Shown piece after piece: positions 46,088-54,872 of a DNA stretch of 64,000 bases. How positions within the stretch are numbered: the first letter of the stretch is position 1; each line of letters starts with the position of its first letter. The DNA lies in the NCBI RefSeq assembly GCF_003863965.1, contig NZ_RRCN01000001.1, positions 7,251,071 through 7,315,070 on the forward strand, in the 5' to 3' direction. The position numbers were made by a program, and so were the translations under genes. The DNA comes from Paenibacillus oralis. Lineage in GTDB: Bacteria > Bacillota > Bacilli > Paenibacillales > Paenibacillaceae. Under the pieces are notes generated by a model. It was not told the origin of the DNA. It made no database searches and saw only the letters and a list, made by a program, of their open reading frames with translations.

Positions 46088-47611
46088 GTGAACCAAACGA
46101 TCGTTTCCGATACCCGTTCTGAAATGGATATGGATATACAGCCGATTTCACCCGTATTGGAATCTAATTTAAAGTGGCTCGAAAAGCGTTTTGAACACTG
46201 CGATGATTTATCCGTTTTTCAGTGGCACTTTGGACCGGAGTTCCGGCACACCGCATTTTCCGTTTATTTTGATTCGTTAATCGAAAATAAAACATTAAAT
46301 TATATGAAAACATCGCTTCAGGACCTGGTCCCCCACGAAGTAGGCCCTGCAATTTCTATCATTCCCGAAGATGTAATTCGCTTTTTCAGCAACCACGGTG
46401 TTTCCACACAATCCGCCAAACTTGTAAACGATTTAAAAGAAGCAACGGATCATATTGTTACAGGGCATCTTGTTATTTTCTTTGATGGTTGGGATCAAGC
46501 TTTGTCTTACAAAGTTGCTTCACTAATCACCAGGCAAGTGACCGAACCGAATGCAGAATCCGTAGTTCATGGCCCGCGCGAGAGTACGGTTGAAAATGTG
46601 CAAAAGAATATCGGTATGTTGCGGCAGCGGCTAAAAACTCCTAATTTTAAATTAGAAAAATTTATGCTTGGCGCAGAAACCAAAACGGAAGTCAATATCG
46701 CTTATTTGATAAATACGGTTAACTCGGAGGTCTTAAATGAGTTAAAAAAGCGAATTTCCGGGATGCAGCAAGTTAATGTTCTTGATACCTCTTTTATTGA
46801 AGAGTCGATTGAGGATTCGACTTATTCTCCATTCCCTCAATACCGCTATACAGAACGGCCGGATACCGCTGCCGCAGCTTTGTTGGATGGCAAAATCCTC
46901 GTGATCGTCGAAGGCACGGGTTCGATTTTAATATGTCCGGGACTTTTTGCGGAAATGTATCAATCCCCGGAAGATTTTTACCAAAGAAGTATGATGGCCT
47001 CTCTAATTCGCATTATGAGGATCATTGCATTTTTTATTGCTTTAAGTTTGCCCAGCATCTATATTGCTTTAACGACTTTTCATCCGGAATTGATTCCTAC
47101 CGTTCTTTTGCTTGCCATCATGAATGCGCGGGAAGGAATTCCGTTCACTGCATTTATTGAAGCAGCTATCATGGAATTTTTCTTTGAACTTCTTCGAGAA
47201 GCCGGGGCCCGATTGCCAAGACAGATTGGCGCCACGATCAGTATTGTCGGCGCTCTCGTTATTGGTGAAGCAGCCATATCTGCAGGTATTGCTTCTCCGA
47301 CGATGGTCGTGGTCGTTGCATTAACCGGAATTGCTTCTTTTGCCATTCCTCAATACAACATGGCTACCGCTTTAAGAATTATAAAGATTCCGCTCATGAT
47401 TTTAAGCGCAGTCCTGGGCGGATTCGGCCTGATGATCGGTTTTCTCTGGATCTTGCTGCATTTAGCGAGTCTCAGATCCCTTGGGCAGCCCTACCTTGCC
47501 CCGTTAGCGCCTCTTCAACCTAAACAATTATTGGATACGCTCATTCGTGCCCCGTTAAAAATTTTACTGCGTTCACCGCGCAGCAAGCTGATATTCGGAT
47601 CTAAAAAATAA
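46088..47611 (+). CDS. Spore germinant receptor subunit A (GerA family)
   Basis: The A subunit of a Ger receptor sits in the spore inner membrane. This 507-residue protein has the large N-terminal soluble region with IPEDVIRFFSNHGV, TGHLVIFFDGWDQALSYKVA and GPRESTVENVQKNIGMLRQR, then five to six C-terminal spans (SLPSIYIALTTFHPELIPTV, FFELLREAGARLPRQIG, GALVIGEAAISAGIASP), all GerA hallmarks. GTG at 46088 lies 9 bases after GGAGG. It is the first gene of a GerA-GerC-small protein-GerB operon. The germinant cannot be predicted. Confidence 0.93.
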   Translation: MNQTIVSDTRSEMDMDIQPISPVLESNLKWLEKRFEHCDDLSVFQWHFGPEFRHTAFSVYFDSLIENKTLNYMKTSLQDLVPHEVGPAISIIPEDVIRFFSNHGVSTQSAKLVNDLKEATDHIVTGHLVIFFDGWDQALSYKVASLITRQVTEPNAESVVHGPRESTVENVQKNIGMLRQRLKTPNFKLEKFMLGAETKTEVNIAYLINTVNSEVLNELKKRISGMQQVNVLDTSFIEESIEDSTYSPFPQYRYTERPDTAAAALLDGKILVIVEGTGSILICPGLFAEMYQSPEDFYQRSMMASLIRIMRIIAFFIALSLPSIYIALTTFHPELIPTVLLLAIMNAREGIPFTAFIEAAIMEFFFELLREAGARLPRQIGATISIVGALVIGEAAISAGIASPTMVVVVALTGIASFAIPQYNMATALRIIKIPLMILSAVLGGFGLMIGFLWILLHLASLRSLGQPYLAPLAPLQPKQLLDTLIRAPLKILLRSPRSKLIFGSKK

Positions 47612-47641
47612 AAAGCAATTTTTTTGAAAGAAGGCTTTGTG

Positions 47642-48817
47642 ATGCGAAAAATTGCTGTTGCCGGTTGTCTGATAATCTGCGTTCTATTGCTGCCGGGTTG
47701 CTGGGATAAGGCAGAACTTACGGATCGGTCCTTTATCTTAGGACTTGCTATAGACAAAGCCGATAACGGAATGGTTGATCTTACCGTGCAAATATACAAG
47801 CCGATACACTCCGGCGGTTCGGAAGGAAAGCAAGGCGGTGGAGATATTTCCTATATCAATGTGCAAACTAAGGGTGAAACGATGTTTGACGGGATTCGGG
47901 ATATTACCCTTCATGTAGGACGCAAAGGACAATGGAGCCATTTGAAGGCGATCATTGTAGAAGATCAGGTAGTACAAATCTATCCTGTCGGTGACGTTTT
48001 GGATTTCTTTTATCGGGATCATGAAGCTAGACTAAGTTCTTCGTTTTTTATTTCCCAGGGGAAAGCAGCGCAATATTTGGAGATAAAGCCTTTAATAGAA
48101 AAAACAGTAAGTCAACAGTTAATACAAATTACAGAATATTCTAATCGGCACAATTACAAAACAACCGACACTTCTTTACTTGATCTTTTTCTCGGTCTTC
48201 GCAGCCAGACGGGGATTTCGTTAGTCCCTTACATCACTAAAAAAGACGGAGAAAAAGGAGCAGAACTGATGGCTAACGGAATGGCCGTCTTAAAAAAAGG
48301 AAAATGGCAAGGGATCGTTTCTCCTCAAGATACGCGAATGATTCATATGTTGCTAAATCAGTACAAGGGTGGAATTATCCGAGTTCCGTGCGAAACGGGG
48401 AGCGATTCGAAAGGTGCACGCGACAATTCCCTGGAAGTATTATCCTTCCATTCCAAACTAAAACCGCAAATTGAAGGTGAGACGGTCAACCTTCAAGTAT
48501 TCGTTCAGTTCTCAGGAGCTATGGGAGAGATGAAGTGCACGAAATTAAAAACTCCGGAAGATGAAAAAAAATTTGCCGCGGCCGCGGCTCAGACAGTTGA
48601 AGAATCTTTAAGGAAAACCTTGAACCAAATGAAACAAAAGAAATTAGACCTGATTGGATTAGGAGACCGGATTTATCGTAAAGATCCAGCCTTATGGAAA
48701 CGGTGGAAGCGGAATTGGGAAGAGCGTTTCGCCGATACTCAATTCGACGTTAAAGTAAAGGTTGAAATAAAGAATAGCGGAACTGCAATACCAAAACCGC
48801 TTTCTACGGACAAGTAG
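47642..48817 (+). CDS. Ger(x)C-type germinant receptor lipoprotein
   Basis: The C subunit of the receptor, a lipoprotein outside the inner membrane. The signal peptide ends in the lipobox LLLPGCWDKAEL (Cys near residue 19), and the C-terminal domain contains FFYRDHEARLSSSFFISQGK and VEESLRKTLNQMKQKKLDLI, followed by the typical WKRWKRNWEERFADTQFDVK. ATG at 47642 lies 7 bases after AGAAGG; the frame opens earlier, at TTG 47624, which lies in front of that site. Confidence 0.92.
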   Translation: MRKIAVAGCLIICVLLLPGCWDKAELTDRSFILGLAIDKADNGMVDLTVQIYKPIHSGGSEGKQGGGDISYINVQTKGETMFDGIRDITLHVGRKGQWSHLKAIIVEDQVVQIYPVGDVLDFFYRDHEARLSSSFFISQGKAAQYLEIKPLIEKTVSQQLIQITEYSNRHNYKTTDTSLLDLFLGLRSQTGISLVPYITKKDGEKGAELMANGMAVLKKGKWQGIVSPQDTRMIHMLLNQYKGGIIRVPCETGSDSKGARDNSLEVLSFHSKLKPQIEGETVNLQVFVQFSGAMGEMKCTKLKTPEDEKKFAAAAAQTVEESLRKTLNQMKQKKLDLIGLGDRIYRKDPALWKRWKRNWEERFADTQFDVKVKVEIKNSGTAIPKPLSTDK

Positions 48818-48835
48818 CAAAGGAGCATTAAACGA

Positions 48836-49078
48836 ATGGCTGAAAAATTGATGGTCGTGATTTCGAGTTATTTGTTAATGACGGTTTATAATCTTGCCAA
48901 AACAAAGAAAATAGAGCTGCGCGACAAGATCGCATACGGAGTGACCGTAATTGTCTCTATTTATCTTGGTATTGAGTATGTTGGGGATTTGGGAATGCCG
49001 ATTCTTCACGACATTGCAGCATGGCTGTATAAAGGTTTGGGGCGTAGTATTACCAGGTATTTAGACGTAGCTTCTTAG
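48836..49078 (+). CDS. Small membrane protein in the germination operon
   Basis: An 80-residue protein with two hydrophobic segments (MVVISSYLLMTVYNLA and IAYGVTVIVSIYLGIEYVG). ATG at 48836 follows AAAGGAG. It lies between the C and B subunit genes with gaps of about 20 bases. Some ger operons carry a small fourth gene (D subunit) with two spans that adjusts germination; this fits in size and place, but sequence identity with known D subunits was not shown. Confidence 0.7.
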   Translation: MAEKLMVVISSYLLMTVYNLAKTKKIELRDKIAYGVTVIVSIYLGIEYVGDLGMPILHDIAAWLYKGLGRSITRYLDVAS

Positions 49079-49098
49079 AAAGGAGCAGCATAATTTTT

Positions 49099-50190
49099 AT
49101 GAATAAGCAAATCATAAGTCAAGAACAATTGATCGTATTGTTTTTTGTTTATTTGACCGGCTCGGTTATTGTAAACCTTCCCGGTCCGTTAATTGGATTC
49201 GCCCAGAACGGGGTATGGATTTCTCTGCTGCTCTCCGGCGCGGCTGCCATGATTCAATTGCTGCTTGTCCTTTATTTGGATAAGGAATATCCCGGGAAAT
49301 CTTTTATTGAATACAGCCAAGCTGTTTTGGGAAAGTGGCCCACCGTTGTTATTGTTATCCCGTTTATTTCGCTCATGTTTGAAATGAGTACGGATATCGT
49401 ATTTGAAGTAGGCAAATATGTTAACAGTTCTTTAATGAGGCAAACTCCCCAATACATATTCGATATCTTTATCTTCACCACAGTGGCCGTCACTGTACGT
49501 GCAGGGATTGAAGTCATGAGCAGAATGTTTACTATTTTAATCTTCGTCGTGATGCTGTTCATCATCTTGACGATGTTGTTGTCCTTTCCTAATTATCACA
49601 GCGAATTTCTTTTGCCTATTCTTCCTGACGGAATCAAACCTGTATTACATGGCGCCTACGTTTCATTTGGTTTCACCCACGCGGAAGCGGTCTTGCTTGC
49701 CCTGCTCTTTCCTTTTGTTCGCCGGCCGGCCGGGGGGTTACATAAAAAGCTGATTATTGCGTTTGCTATCAGTATTATCACATTGATTGCGGTCACGATA
49801 TCAACCATTCTTGTTTTCGGACCCTTGGCCGGGGAAAGAAAGTATTCGATGGTAGAGGTTGCGCGAATGATTGATATACAACCTATTATTCAGCGGGTAG
49901 AATTCATTGTTGGGATAGCTTTAATCGTAAGTTCCTATATGAAAGCCTGCATTACACTTTTCATATTAAATCAATTAATTGTACGTGTATGTAAATTAAA
50001 GGATGAGAAAGTGCTTATATTACCACTGGCTTTTATCAATATGCTATGTGCTTTTATTTTGCATAGAAGCGAAACCAGATTGTTCGAGCACATCACGGTA
50101 ATCCTCCCCCTTTGGAAGTTTAGCGGATTTACAATTCCTTTGTTAATCGTGGTTGCCATTCATCTGCTGAAGAAAAGCCGCACCACATGA
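49099..50190 (+). CDS. Germinant receptor subunit B (GerB family, APC-type permease fold)
   Basis: A 363-residue membrane protein with ten predicted spans. It starts MNKQIISQEQLIVLFFVYLT and has the GerB pattern: LVLYLDKEYPGKSFIEYSQA, RAGIEVMSRMFTILIFVVM and RVEFIVGIALIVSSYMKACI. GerB subunits of this amino-acid/polyamine/cation fold are thought to bind the germinant. It closes the operon. Confidence 0.92.
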   Translation: MNKQIISQEQLIVLFFVYLTGSVIVNLPGPLIGFAQNGVWISLLLSGAAAMIQLLLVLYLDKEYPGKSFIEYSQAVLGKWPTVVIVIPFISLMFEMSTDIVFEVGKYVNSSLMRQTPQYIFDIFIFTTVAVTVRAGIEVMSRMFTILIFVVMLFIILTMLLSFPNYHSEFLLPILPDGIKPVLHGAYVSFGFTHAEAVLLALLFPFVRRPAGGLHKKLIIAFAISIITLIAVTISTILVFGPLAGERKYSMVEVARMIDIQPIIQRVEFIVGIALIVSSYMKACITLFILNQLIVRVCKLKDEKVLILPLAFINMLCAFILHRSETRLFEHITVILPLWKFSGFTIPLLIVVAIHLLKKSRTT

Positions 50191-50209
50191 AATTCCATGT
50201 GATACGGCT
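50176..50209 (-). terminator. Terminator of the GPH symporter operon, overlapping the gerB 3' end
   Basis: On the minus strand AGCCGTATCACATG pairs with CATGTGGTGCGGCT (two G-T pairs) and is followed by TTTTCTTC. It overlaps the last codons of the convergent gerB-like gene. Confidence 0.6.
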
Positions 50210-50250
50210 ATGAAAATGGTCGTTATCGCGCAAGCCATCCCAATAAAAAT

Positions 50251-51819
50251 TCACTTGATGGCATTGTCGTGCAATGAACCTCCAAAAATTCTGTTTTCTT
50301 TATACTTCACCAGATTTTCATACCCCACCGTGTTATTTCCCCATGTTTTTTCATACTCCCAGCCGGTTAATTGTTCAAAAACTTTGCGGGCTTCGGGTGT
50401 AACCTCTTGTTTAGAGCCGCCATTTTTCAAGCGTTTAATTTCATCCAACAATACGACGTGATTTTCTTTCGTTAATTTGTAACGATAGGAGATCATCAAA
50501 CCTCCCGCCAAAAAGATCAGTGTGCCAAACAGCAGGATAGAAATAATCATCGTTATAGCCGAATCCGGTTGCGATGATTGTCCGGATACAAAACCTGCTT
50601 CTTGCAAGGCCACACCCACTAAAAAGACAGCTAAAGCCTGTGTCCCTTTTCGGATCAAACTCATGACACCGGCGAACACGCCTTCACGTCTTTGACCGGT
50701 TAATGCTTCATCTACGTCCGGAATAAATGCGTAGTTGTTCCAGGGGATGTAGTTCAGCCCCCCGCGTCCCAATCCGCAAATTCCAATCATAACAAACAAT
50801 AAAGCGGTGCTATTCAGCGTTCCGGTGAACTTTAAGACGATAAAACCAATAATTCCTGCGATAAAGAGAGAAATTGCCGTTCGATACGCCGGGGCGGGAT
50901 TTAATTTAATCGTTAAGGTAAGAGCAATCCATACGCCAAAAAGCTGCATGACATACATAAAGGTTAACAAGTTGGATGCGGCAACAGCACTTTGCATGAG
51001 AGCAAAAACAACAAAATAAGTAAATACGGCGTTGAATACATCCTGGCTTAAATATCCGCCCAAATACATCCCCAGATGGTGGCGGAATGTTTTTACCCGT
51101 AAAGTCGAAATTAAATCCGCATAGATCTTATGAACATTTTGGAAAAAGGTTCTACTATCAATGACTTCCTCTTGAGGGATTTCATCGAAAGGACGTTCCC
51201 ATGTATTTTTGTAAAGCAGGGACAATACCACTATAAATATGACCGTGAAAATCATACCTGAGTACAGGAAGGTAAGAGGATCATCCTTACCCAATGCTTC
51301 CACAAGACGGCCGGGAATAAATGCGGCGAATACGGCGGAAGCTTGAGCGACAAACATTCTGGCTCCCGTAAACTTCGAACGTACTTTATAGTCGCTGCTC
51401 ATTTCGGCGGCAAGCGTATCATAAGGAATTAAAATCATGGAATACACAATTTCAAACAAGATATAGGTTAATAAGTAATACCAGTAACTAAACCCGGAAA
51501 TCCAAATGGCCGTATAAACAAGGACAAGCGGAATGGACGCTAATATAAAGAACTTCCGTCTTCCAACACGCCGGCCAAGTTTGGTTTTATGAAAATTATC
51601 CGTAATATATCCCATCGTTGGTGCGGCAACCGCATCTACAATCCGGGCAATCGCGAAAATAGAACCGGCCTCCACGGCGGTTAGGCCGCAAAACGTGGTT
51701 AAGAAGAAAAGCAACCACGCTGCTGTCAAGGCAAAGGCGCCTGCCCCTAAGAAATCACCTAACCCGTAGGACAAATAATTCATAAATTTGGGTTGTCTAA
51801 CCACTTTACTCTCCTCCAT
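50251..51819 (-). CDS. GPH-family sugar:cation symporter
   Basis: A 522-residue MFS-type transporter of the glycoside-pentoside-hexuronide group, with twelve spans. Typical segments are MNYLSYGLGDFLGAGAFALT, IVDAVAAPTMGYITDN and KLGRRVGRRKFFILASIPLV near the N-terminus, and GRGGLNYIPWNNYAFIPDVD in the second half. It lies 24 bases downstream of the GH105 gene, so it probably imports the unsaturated uronide disaccharide that the hydrolase splits. Confidence 0.88.
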   Translation of the reverse strand: MEESKVVRQPKFMNYLSYGLGDFLGAGAFALTAAWLLFFLTTFCGLTAVEAGSIFAIARIVDAVAAPTMGYITDNFHKTKLGRRVGRRKFFILASIPLVLVYTAIWISGFSYWYYLLTYILFEIVYSMILIPYDTLAAEMSSDYKVRSKFTGARMFVAQASAVFAAFIPGRLVEALGKDDPLTFLYSGMIFTVIFIVVLSLLYKNTWERPFDEIPQEEVIDSRTFFQNVHKIYADLISTLRVKTFRHHLGMYLGGYLSQDVFNAVFTYFVVFALMQSAVAASNLLTFMYVMQLFGVWIALTLTIKLNPAPAYRTAISLFIAGIIGFIVLKFTGTLNSTALLFVMIGICGLGRGGLNYIPWNNYAFIPDVDEALTGQRREGVFAGVMSLIRKGTQALAVFLVGVALQEAGFVSGQSSQPDSAITMIISILLFGTLIFLAGGLMISYRYKLTKENHVVLLDEIKRLKNGGSKQEVTPEARKVFEQLTGWEYEKTWGNNTVGYENLVKYKENRIFGGSLHDNAIK

Positions 51820-51843
51820 TTTGGGAAATTATGAGCTGGAAAT

Positions 51844-52944
51844 TTAGATATACGTATGAAGATATTCCGATAGGCAAAGCACGGCAAGCGATTGTCCATA
51901 AGGCATGGTGGTCGTTCTAATTGCCTTGTAAAATTCCAAGGTGTCTCCCATACCTGTTCCTACGGACACTTTTTGCAATGCGCCTGCTTCATTAATTTCA
52001 CTCATAATCCCACGGATAGCCTTGTGGACGACTTCTTTATATTCCTGGCTGACATACCGCTTATGCACGGATTTTAAAATTCCATAGGCAAATCCGGCTG
52101 TAGCTGAGGCTTCCAAATAAGAGCTCGGGTCATTAATTAGCGTATGCCATAAACCGCTTTCATCCTGGTAGCCGGCAAGAGCTTCAATTTGCCTGTTCAA
52201 TGTATCGATCAGGAATTCACGGAGAAAATCCCCTTTTTCCAATTCCAAGATTTCAATAATCTCGGGAATCGCAATCGTGATCCAGCAATTTCCTCTTGCC
52301 CAGAGCGCTTCGGCAAAATTATGGTTTCCTTCAAAGGTCCAGCCGTGGTACCATAACCCTGTCTTTCTATCCGTTAAATATTTGATATGGATGAGGAACT
52401 GCTTTTTGGCTTCTTCCAGGTATTCAGGTTTGTTTAGCAGTTTGCCGATTTTTGCGAGCGGCAGCACGGTCATCATCAATGTGTCATCCCAAAGCTGATT
52501 TTTGTTCTCCGGTCCATAGGTCATATGCTGTAACCCGTCTTCTTTTGTCCGAGGCATATCATGCATGACCCATTCAGCCCAATCCTCCAAATAGGGCAGG
52601 TAGGTCTGGTTTCCGGTATCCTCATATAAAAAGGCCAGTGTTAACAGCGGCGCCATCGTATTGACGTTTTTCGGCGGCGCGCCTTCCTGGATTCTGGCAT
52701 GAAACCATTCATTGATCATTTCCAGAGCCCTTTGGTCATTGGTCAATTTCCAGTATTTATAGATTCCGTATAACCCTACGCCTTGCGGCCAGTTCCACAC
52801 GTTCCAGCTTTTGTCATCCACAATCAACCCATCAAAGTTAAGTAAAAATTCACCGCTTTGGTCCTTGATTTCCGTGAGATTATTCATTAATAAATGAATG
52901 TCATCAATGACCTCTTTCTTGGCGATCGCCCTTTCCTGCAACAC
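51844..52944 (-). CDS. Unsaturated glucuronyl/galacturonyl hydrolase, GH105 (YteR/YesR-like)
   Basis: GH105 enzymes act in the cytoplasm on unsaturated uronosyl ends left by polysaccharide lyases. The 366-residue protein shows the (alpha/alpha)6-barrel motifs NWPQGVGLYGIYKYWKLT, LWDDTLMMTVLPLAKIGKLL (catalytic Asp region), HGWTFEGNHNFAEALWARGN and CWITIAIPEI. No signal peptide is seen. The start ATG at 52944 lies about 38 bases downstream of a perfect cre. Substrate could be rhamnogalacturonan- or glucuronan-derived; it cannot be settled here. Confidence 0.9.
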   Translation of the reverse strand: MLQERAIAKKEVIDDIHLLMNNLTEIKDQSGEFLLNFDGLIVDDKSWNVWNWPQGVGLYGIYKYWKLTNDQRALEMINEWFHARIQEGAPPKNVNTMAPLLTLAFLYEDTGNQTYLPYLEDWAEWVMHDMPRTKEDGLQHMTYGPENKNQLWDDTLMMTVLPLAKIGKLLNKPEYLEEAKKQFLIHIKYLTDRKTGLWYHGWTFEGNHNFAEALWARGNCWITIAIPEIIEILELEKGDFLREFLIDTLNRQIEALAGYQDESGLWHTLINDPSSYLEASATAGFAYGILKSVHKRYVSQEYKEVVHKAIRGIMSEINEAGALQKVSVGTGMGDTLEFYKAIRTTTMPYGQSLAVLCLSEYLHTYI

Positions 52945-52981
52945 CGTAATCCCTCCAAATCATGATCTCTTTCTGCCCGAT

Positions 52982-52995
52982 TGTGACCGTTTTCA
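52982..52995 (-). promoter_or_regulatory. cre (CcpA operator), perfect match
   Basis: On the minus strand TGAAAACGGTCACA agrees with TGWAANCGNTNWCA at every position. Placed between the likely promoter (TACAAT around 53007-53012) and the GH105 start. Confidence 0.85.
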
Positions 52996-53014
52996 CTTAT
53001 ATTGCCATTGTAGT

Positions 53015-53026
53015 GAAAGTGCTTTC
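53015..53026. promoter_or_regulatory. Possible second operator (dyad) before GH105
   Basis: GAAAGTGCTTTC has perfect 5-bp inverted arms around TG and overlaps the likely promoter. A local LacI- or AraC-type regulator could bind; none is encoded in the window. Confidence 0.3.
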
Positions 53027-53108
53027 TTGAAACCATAAAAAAAACAGAGGTTTACGTTTAATTTACAGACTGAATACTTGCTTAAGTTTTTAGGGCGCAC
53101 CAATCAAA

Positions 53109-53132
53109 ACAAAAAACCAGCCCATAGGCTGG
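53109..53132 (-). terminator. Terminator of the broken solute-binding protein gene
   Basis: On the minus strand CCAGCC-TATG-GGCTGG is followed by TTTTTTGTTTTG. It lies just after the stop of the 53153-53281 fragment. Confidence 0.7.
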
Positions 53133-53152
53133 TAGCACATTTCATGAGTGTT

Positions 53153-53281
53153 TTAGGGTGACTTATTTCTTCCCAAAATCGTATCCGCTTGCATTCTAAA
53201 GGACTTTGCCCCTTCTTCCGGTGTAATTTTCTTAAATAAAATCTGCTCGGATAGACCGTGGAAGGGTTTCTTTTCGCGCAT
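53153..53281 (-). pseudogene. C-terminal remnant of a sugar ABC solute-binding protein
   Basis: The last 42 codons of a minus-strand frame read EQILFKKITPEEGAKSFRMQ and ADTILGRNK, the usual end of an extracellular sugar-binding lipoprotein. There is no signal peptide or body; upstream DNA at 53285 on belongs to other debris. Its original terminator is kept. Confidence 0.6.
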
Positions 53282-53319
53282 TAATGAGGAAGAAGCTGCG
53301 GAGAAATTTCGCTTCGCTG

Positions 53320-53760
53320 CAGAGCGGCGGGAATTCGTGTCCCGATGGGCACGCTGGAGCAATACGGAAAGCCGACGCGGCTTGTTTATTACGTAGAGGC
53401 AAGAGCCAAGGAATTGCAAACCACGCTGGCCACCTTAAACAGTTCCTTGCCTTCCTCCGCTGTCGCCTATTCCGTAAACGGTACGGTCATTGAAAGTTTG
53501 CAGAAAACGCTCAAAACGCAAAGCGCCTTCTTTTTCGCGATGGCTCTGTTTTCGTTTTTGACGGCGATTTTGATGATCGGGAACCAGGTAGTCATTTCGC
53601 TTCTCCAGAAAAAAGGGATGTGGCCATTTTTAATACGGTCGGCTGGTCCACTGTTCGCCTCTTGCGCACCATCCTGGCCGAAAAACTGATTTTGGCCTTC
53701 GCCGCCGGAACAATCGGCTCCACGTTAGGACTCGCTTTACTTCTTTCATACCTTTGCTGA
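53320..53760 (+). pseudogene. FtsX/MacB-type ABC permease, C-terminal part with frameshift
   Basis: The frame reads RVPMGTLEQYGKPTRLVYYV, then AMALFSFLTAILMIGNQVVI. After about 53617 it shifts by one to DVAIFNTVGWSTVRLLRTIL and FAAGTIGSTLGLALLLSYL, ending in a stop at 53758-53760. Together these are the last periplasmic segment and three spans of an FtsX-like permease. The N-terminal half is missing. Confidence 0.65.
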
Positions 53761-53799
53761 TTGGTGTCGATTAAAATGGTTCATATGGTATATTCATAG

Positions 53800-54135
53800 A
53801 AAAAAAGCATTCGACGATCTCACCAATTTCTTGACTGGAGAAAGATTAGAATGAGTTCAAGTTTTAAGCTTTACGCATCCGTTTATCTCATTCGGATCAA
53901 GCATATGTCATGGCACGATATCGTTTTAACTTTGTCTCTTGCTGACCCGGGGGACATATCAATTCACTACGATGTTAGCCGAAAAGGGCTTCTCATCCAC
54001 ATTTATAACGGGTTGCTGGGAGCTAATAGGGATGTCCGTTGGAATTGGTCTGTTTGCCGGGAACCTGATGATGGCGGAAATGCGCTTCTTATGGTCGCTT
54101 AGAATAGGACGTGAGTTTCAACGTTATCTCCCCTA
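53800..54135 (+). pseudogene. Broken partial copy of the 60986 ABC permease gene (left direct repeat)
   Basis: From AAAAGCATTC and CTCACCAATTTCTTGAC through the start MSSSFKLYASVYLIRIK, this DNA matches 60939-61270 closely, base by base for long runs. A deletion of about 8 bases near 53935 shifts the frame, and similarity fades after 54105. Only the first ~95 codons are represented. The segment before its ATG matches the end of lanT. Confidence 0.85.
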
Positions 54136-54872
54136 TAGGACTTGTTTATGTTGATCAACTTGATAGTTTCTGCCATGACGACCTCCAAATTATCGAAATT
54201 TTGTGTGATAGAAAAGATCAGCAAAGATATATGTATATGATCCAAATTTTGGATGGAAAGGTGAGAATATATGAAGGGCCGCGTTCCAGGTTTAAGCAAG
54301 CATAACCAAAAGACACCGAGAAAACCGCCCGGAACGAGTTCTGGGCGGCATACATAATATTTTACGTATAGGGCAAAGGAGACGCTACTCTGGCTTCGCC
54401 TGGTCTCCTCTTGATGTACTGATAACCACGTTCCCTTTCATCTTGCTTTCCATTTGTCCATAACGGCCATAAAATCCTTTTATAGCGTCTGACTTTCCAT
54501 TATATATTTCTCGTTCAGCATCATGCAGCTTATTATCCGTCAGTTTCGTGACGGCCAGAACCTTCACATCCGTAAAGAACCCATTTCCCTCTGCTTCATA
54601 CTCGATAAAAATACAAGCTTAACTAAAGCAGTTGAATATACTGCGAGGGTAGCCCTTGATAACGTAAGAATAAGGCCGGTCCACTGGCCGTTACTCCAAA
54701 ACATGTATAATAAACCTTCGAACCTATGGCATTGAAGCTTGATGTAAAACTTAGGGAGTTAAAATTTTGACACCACCAATGTTAATGACGTGCTCCCTTA
54801 CTATGTTGTAGAGATCACCAAACAGCTGGTAGCTATCTTGAAAACCAAGTATTGTAACGCGAATAAAATAGC
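54136..54872. other. Debris zone downstream of lanM, with one unassigned short frame
   Basis: No intact gene is recognised. An inverted repeat CCGCCCGGAAC / GTTCTGGGCGG lies at 54324-54347 and is a possible terminator. On the minus strand a stop-free stretch at 54618-54385 encodes a hydrophilic segment (FTDVKVLAVTKLTDNKLHDA and beyond) with no good start; it may be the tail of a lost gene. Confidence 0.4.
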
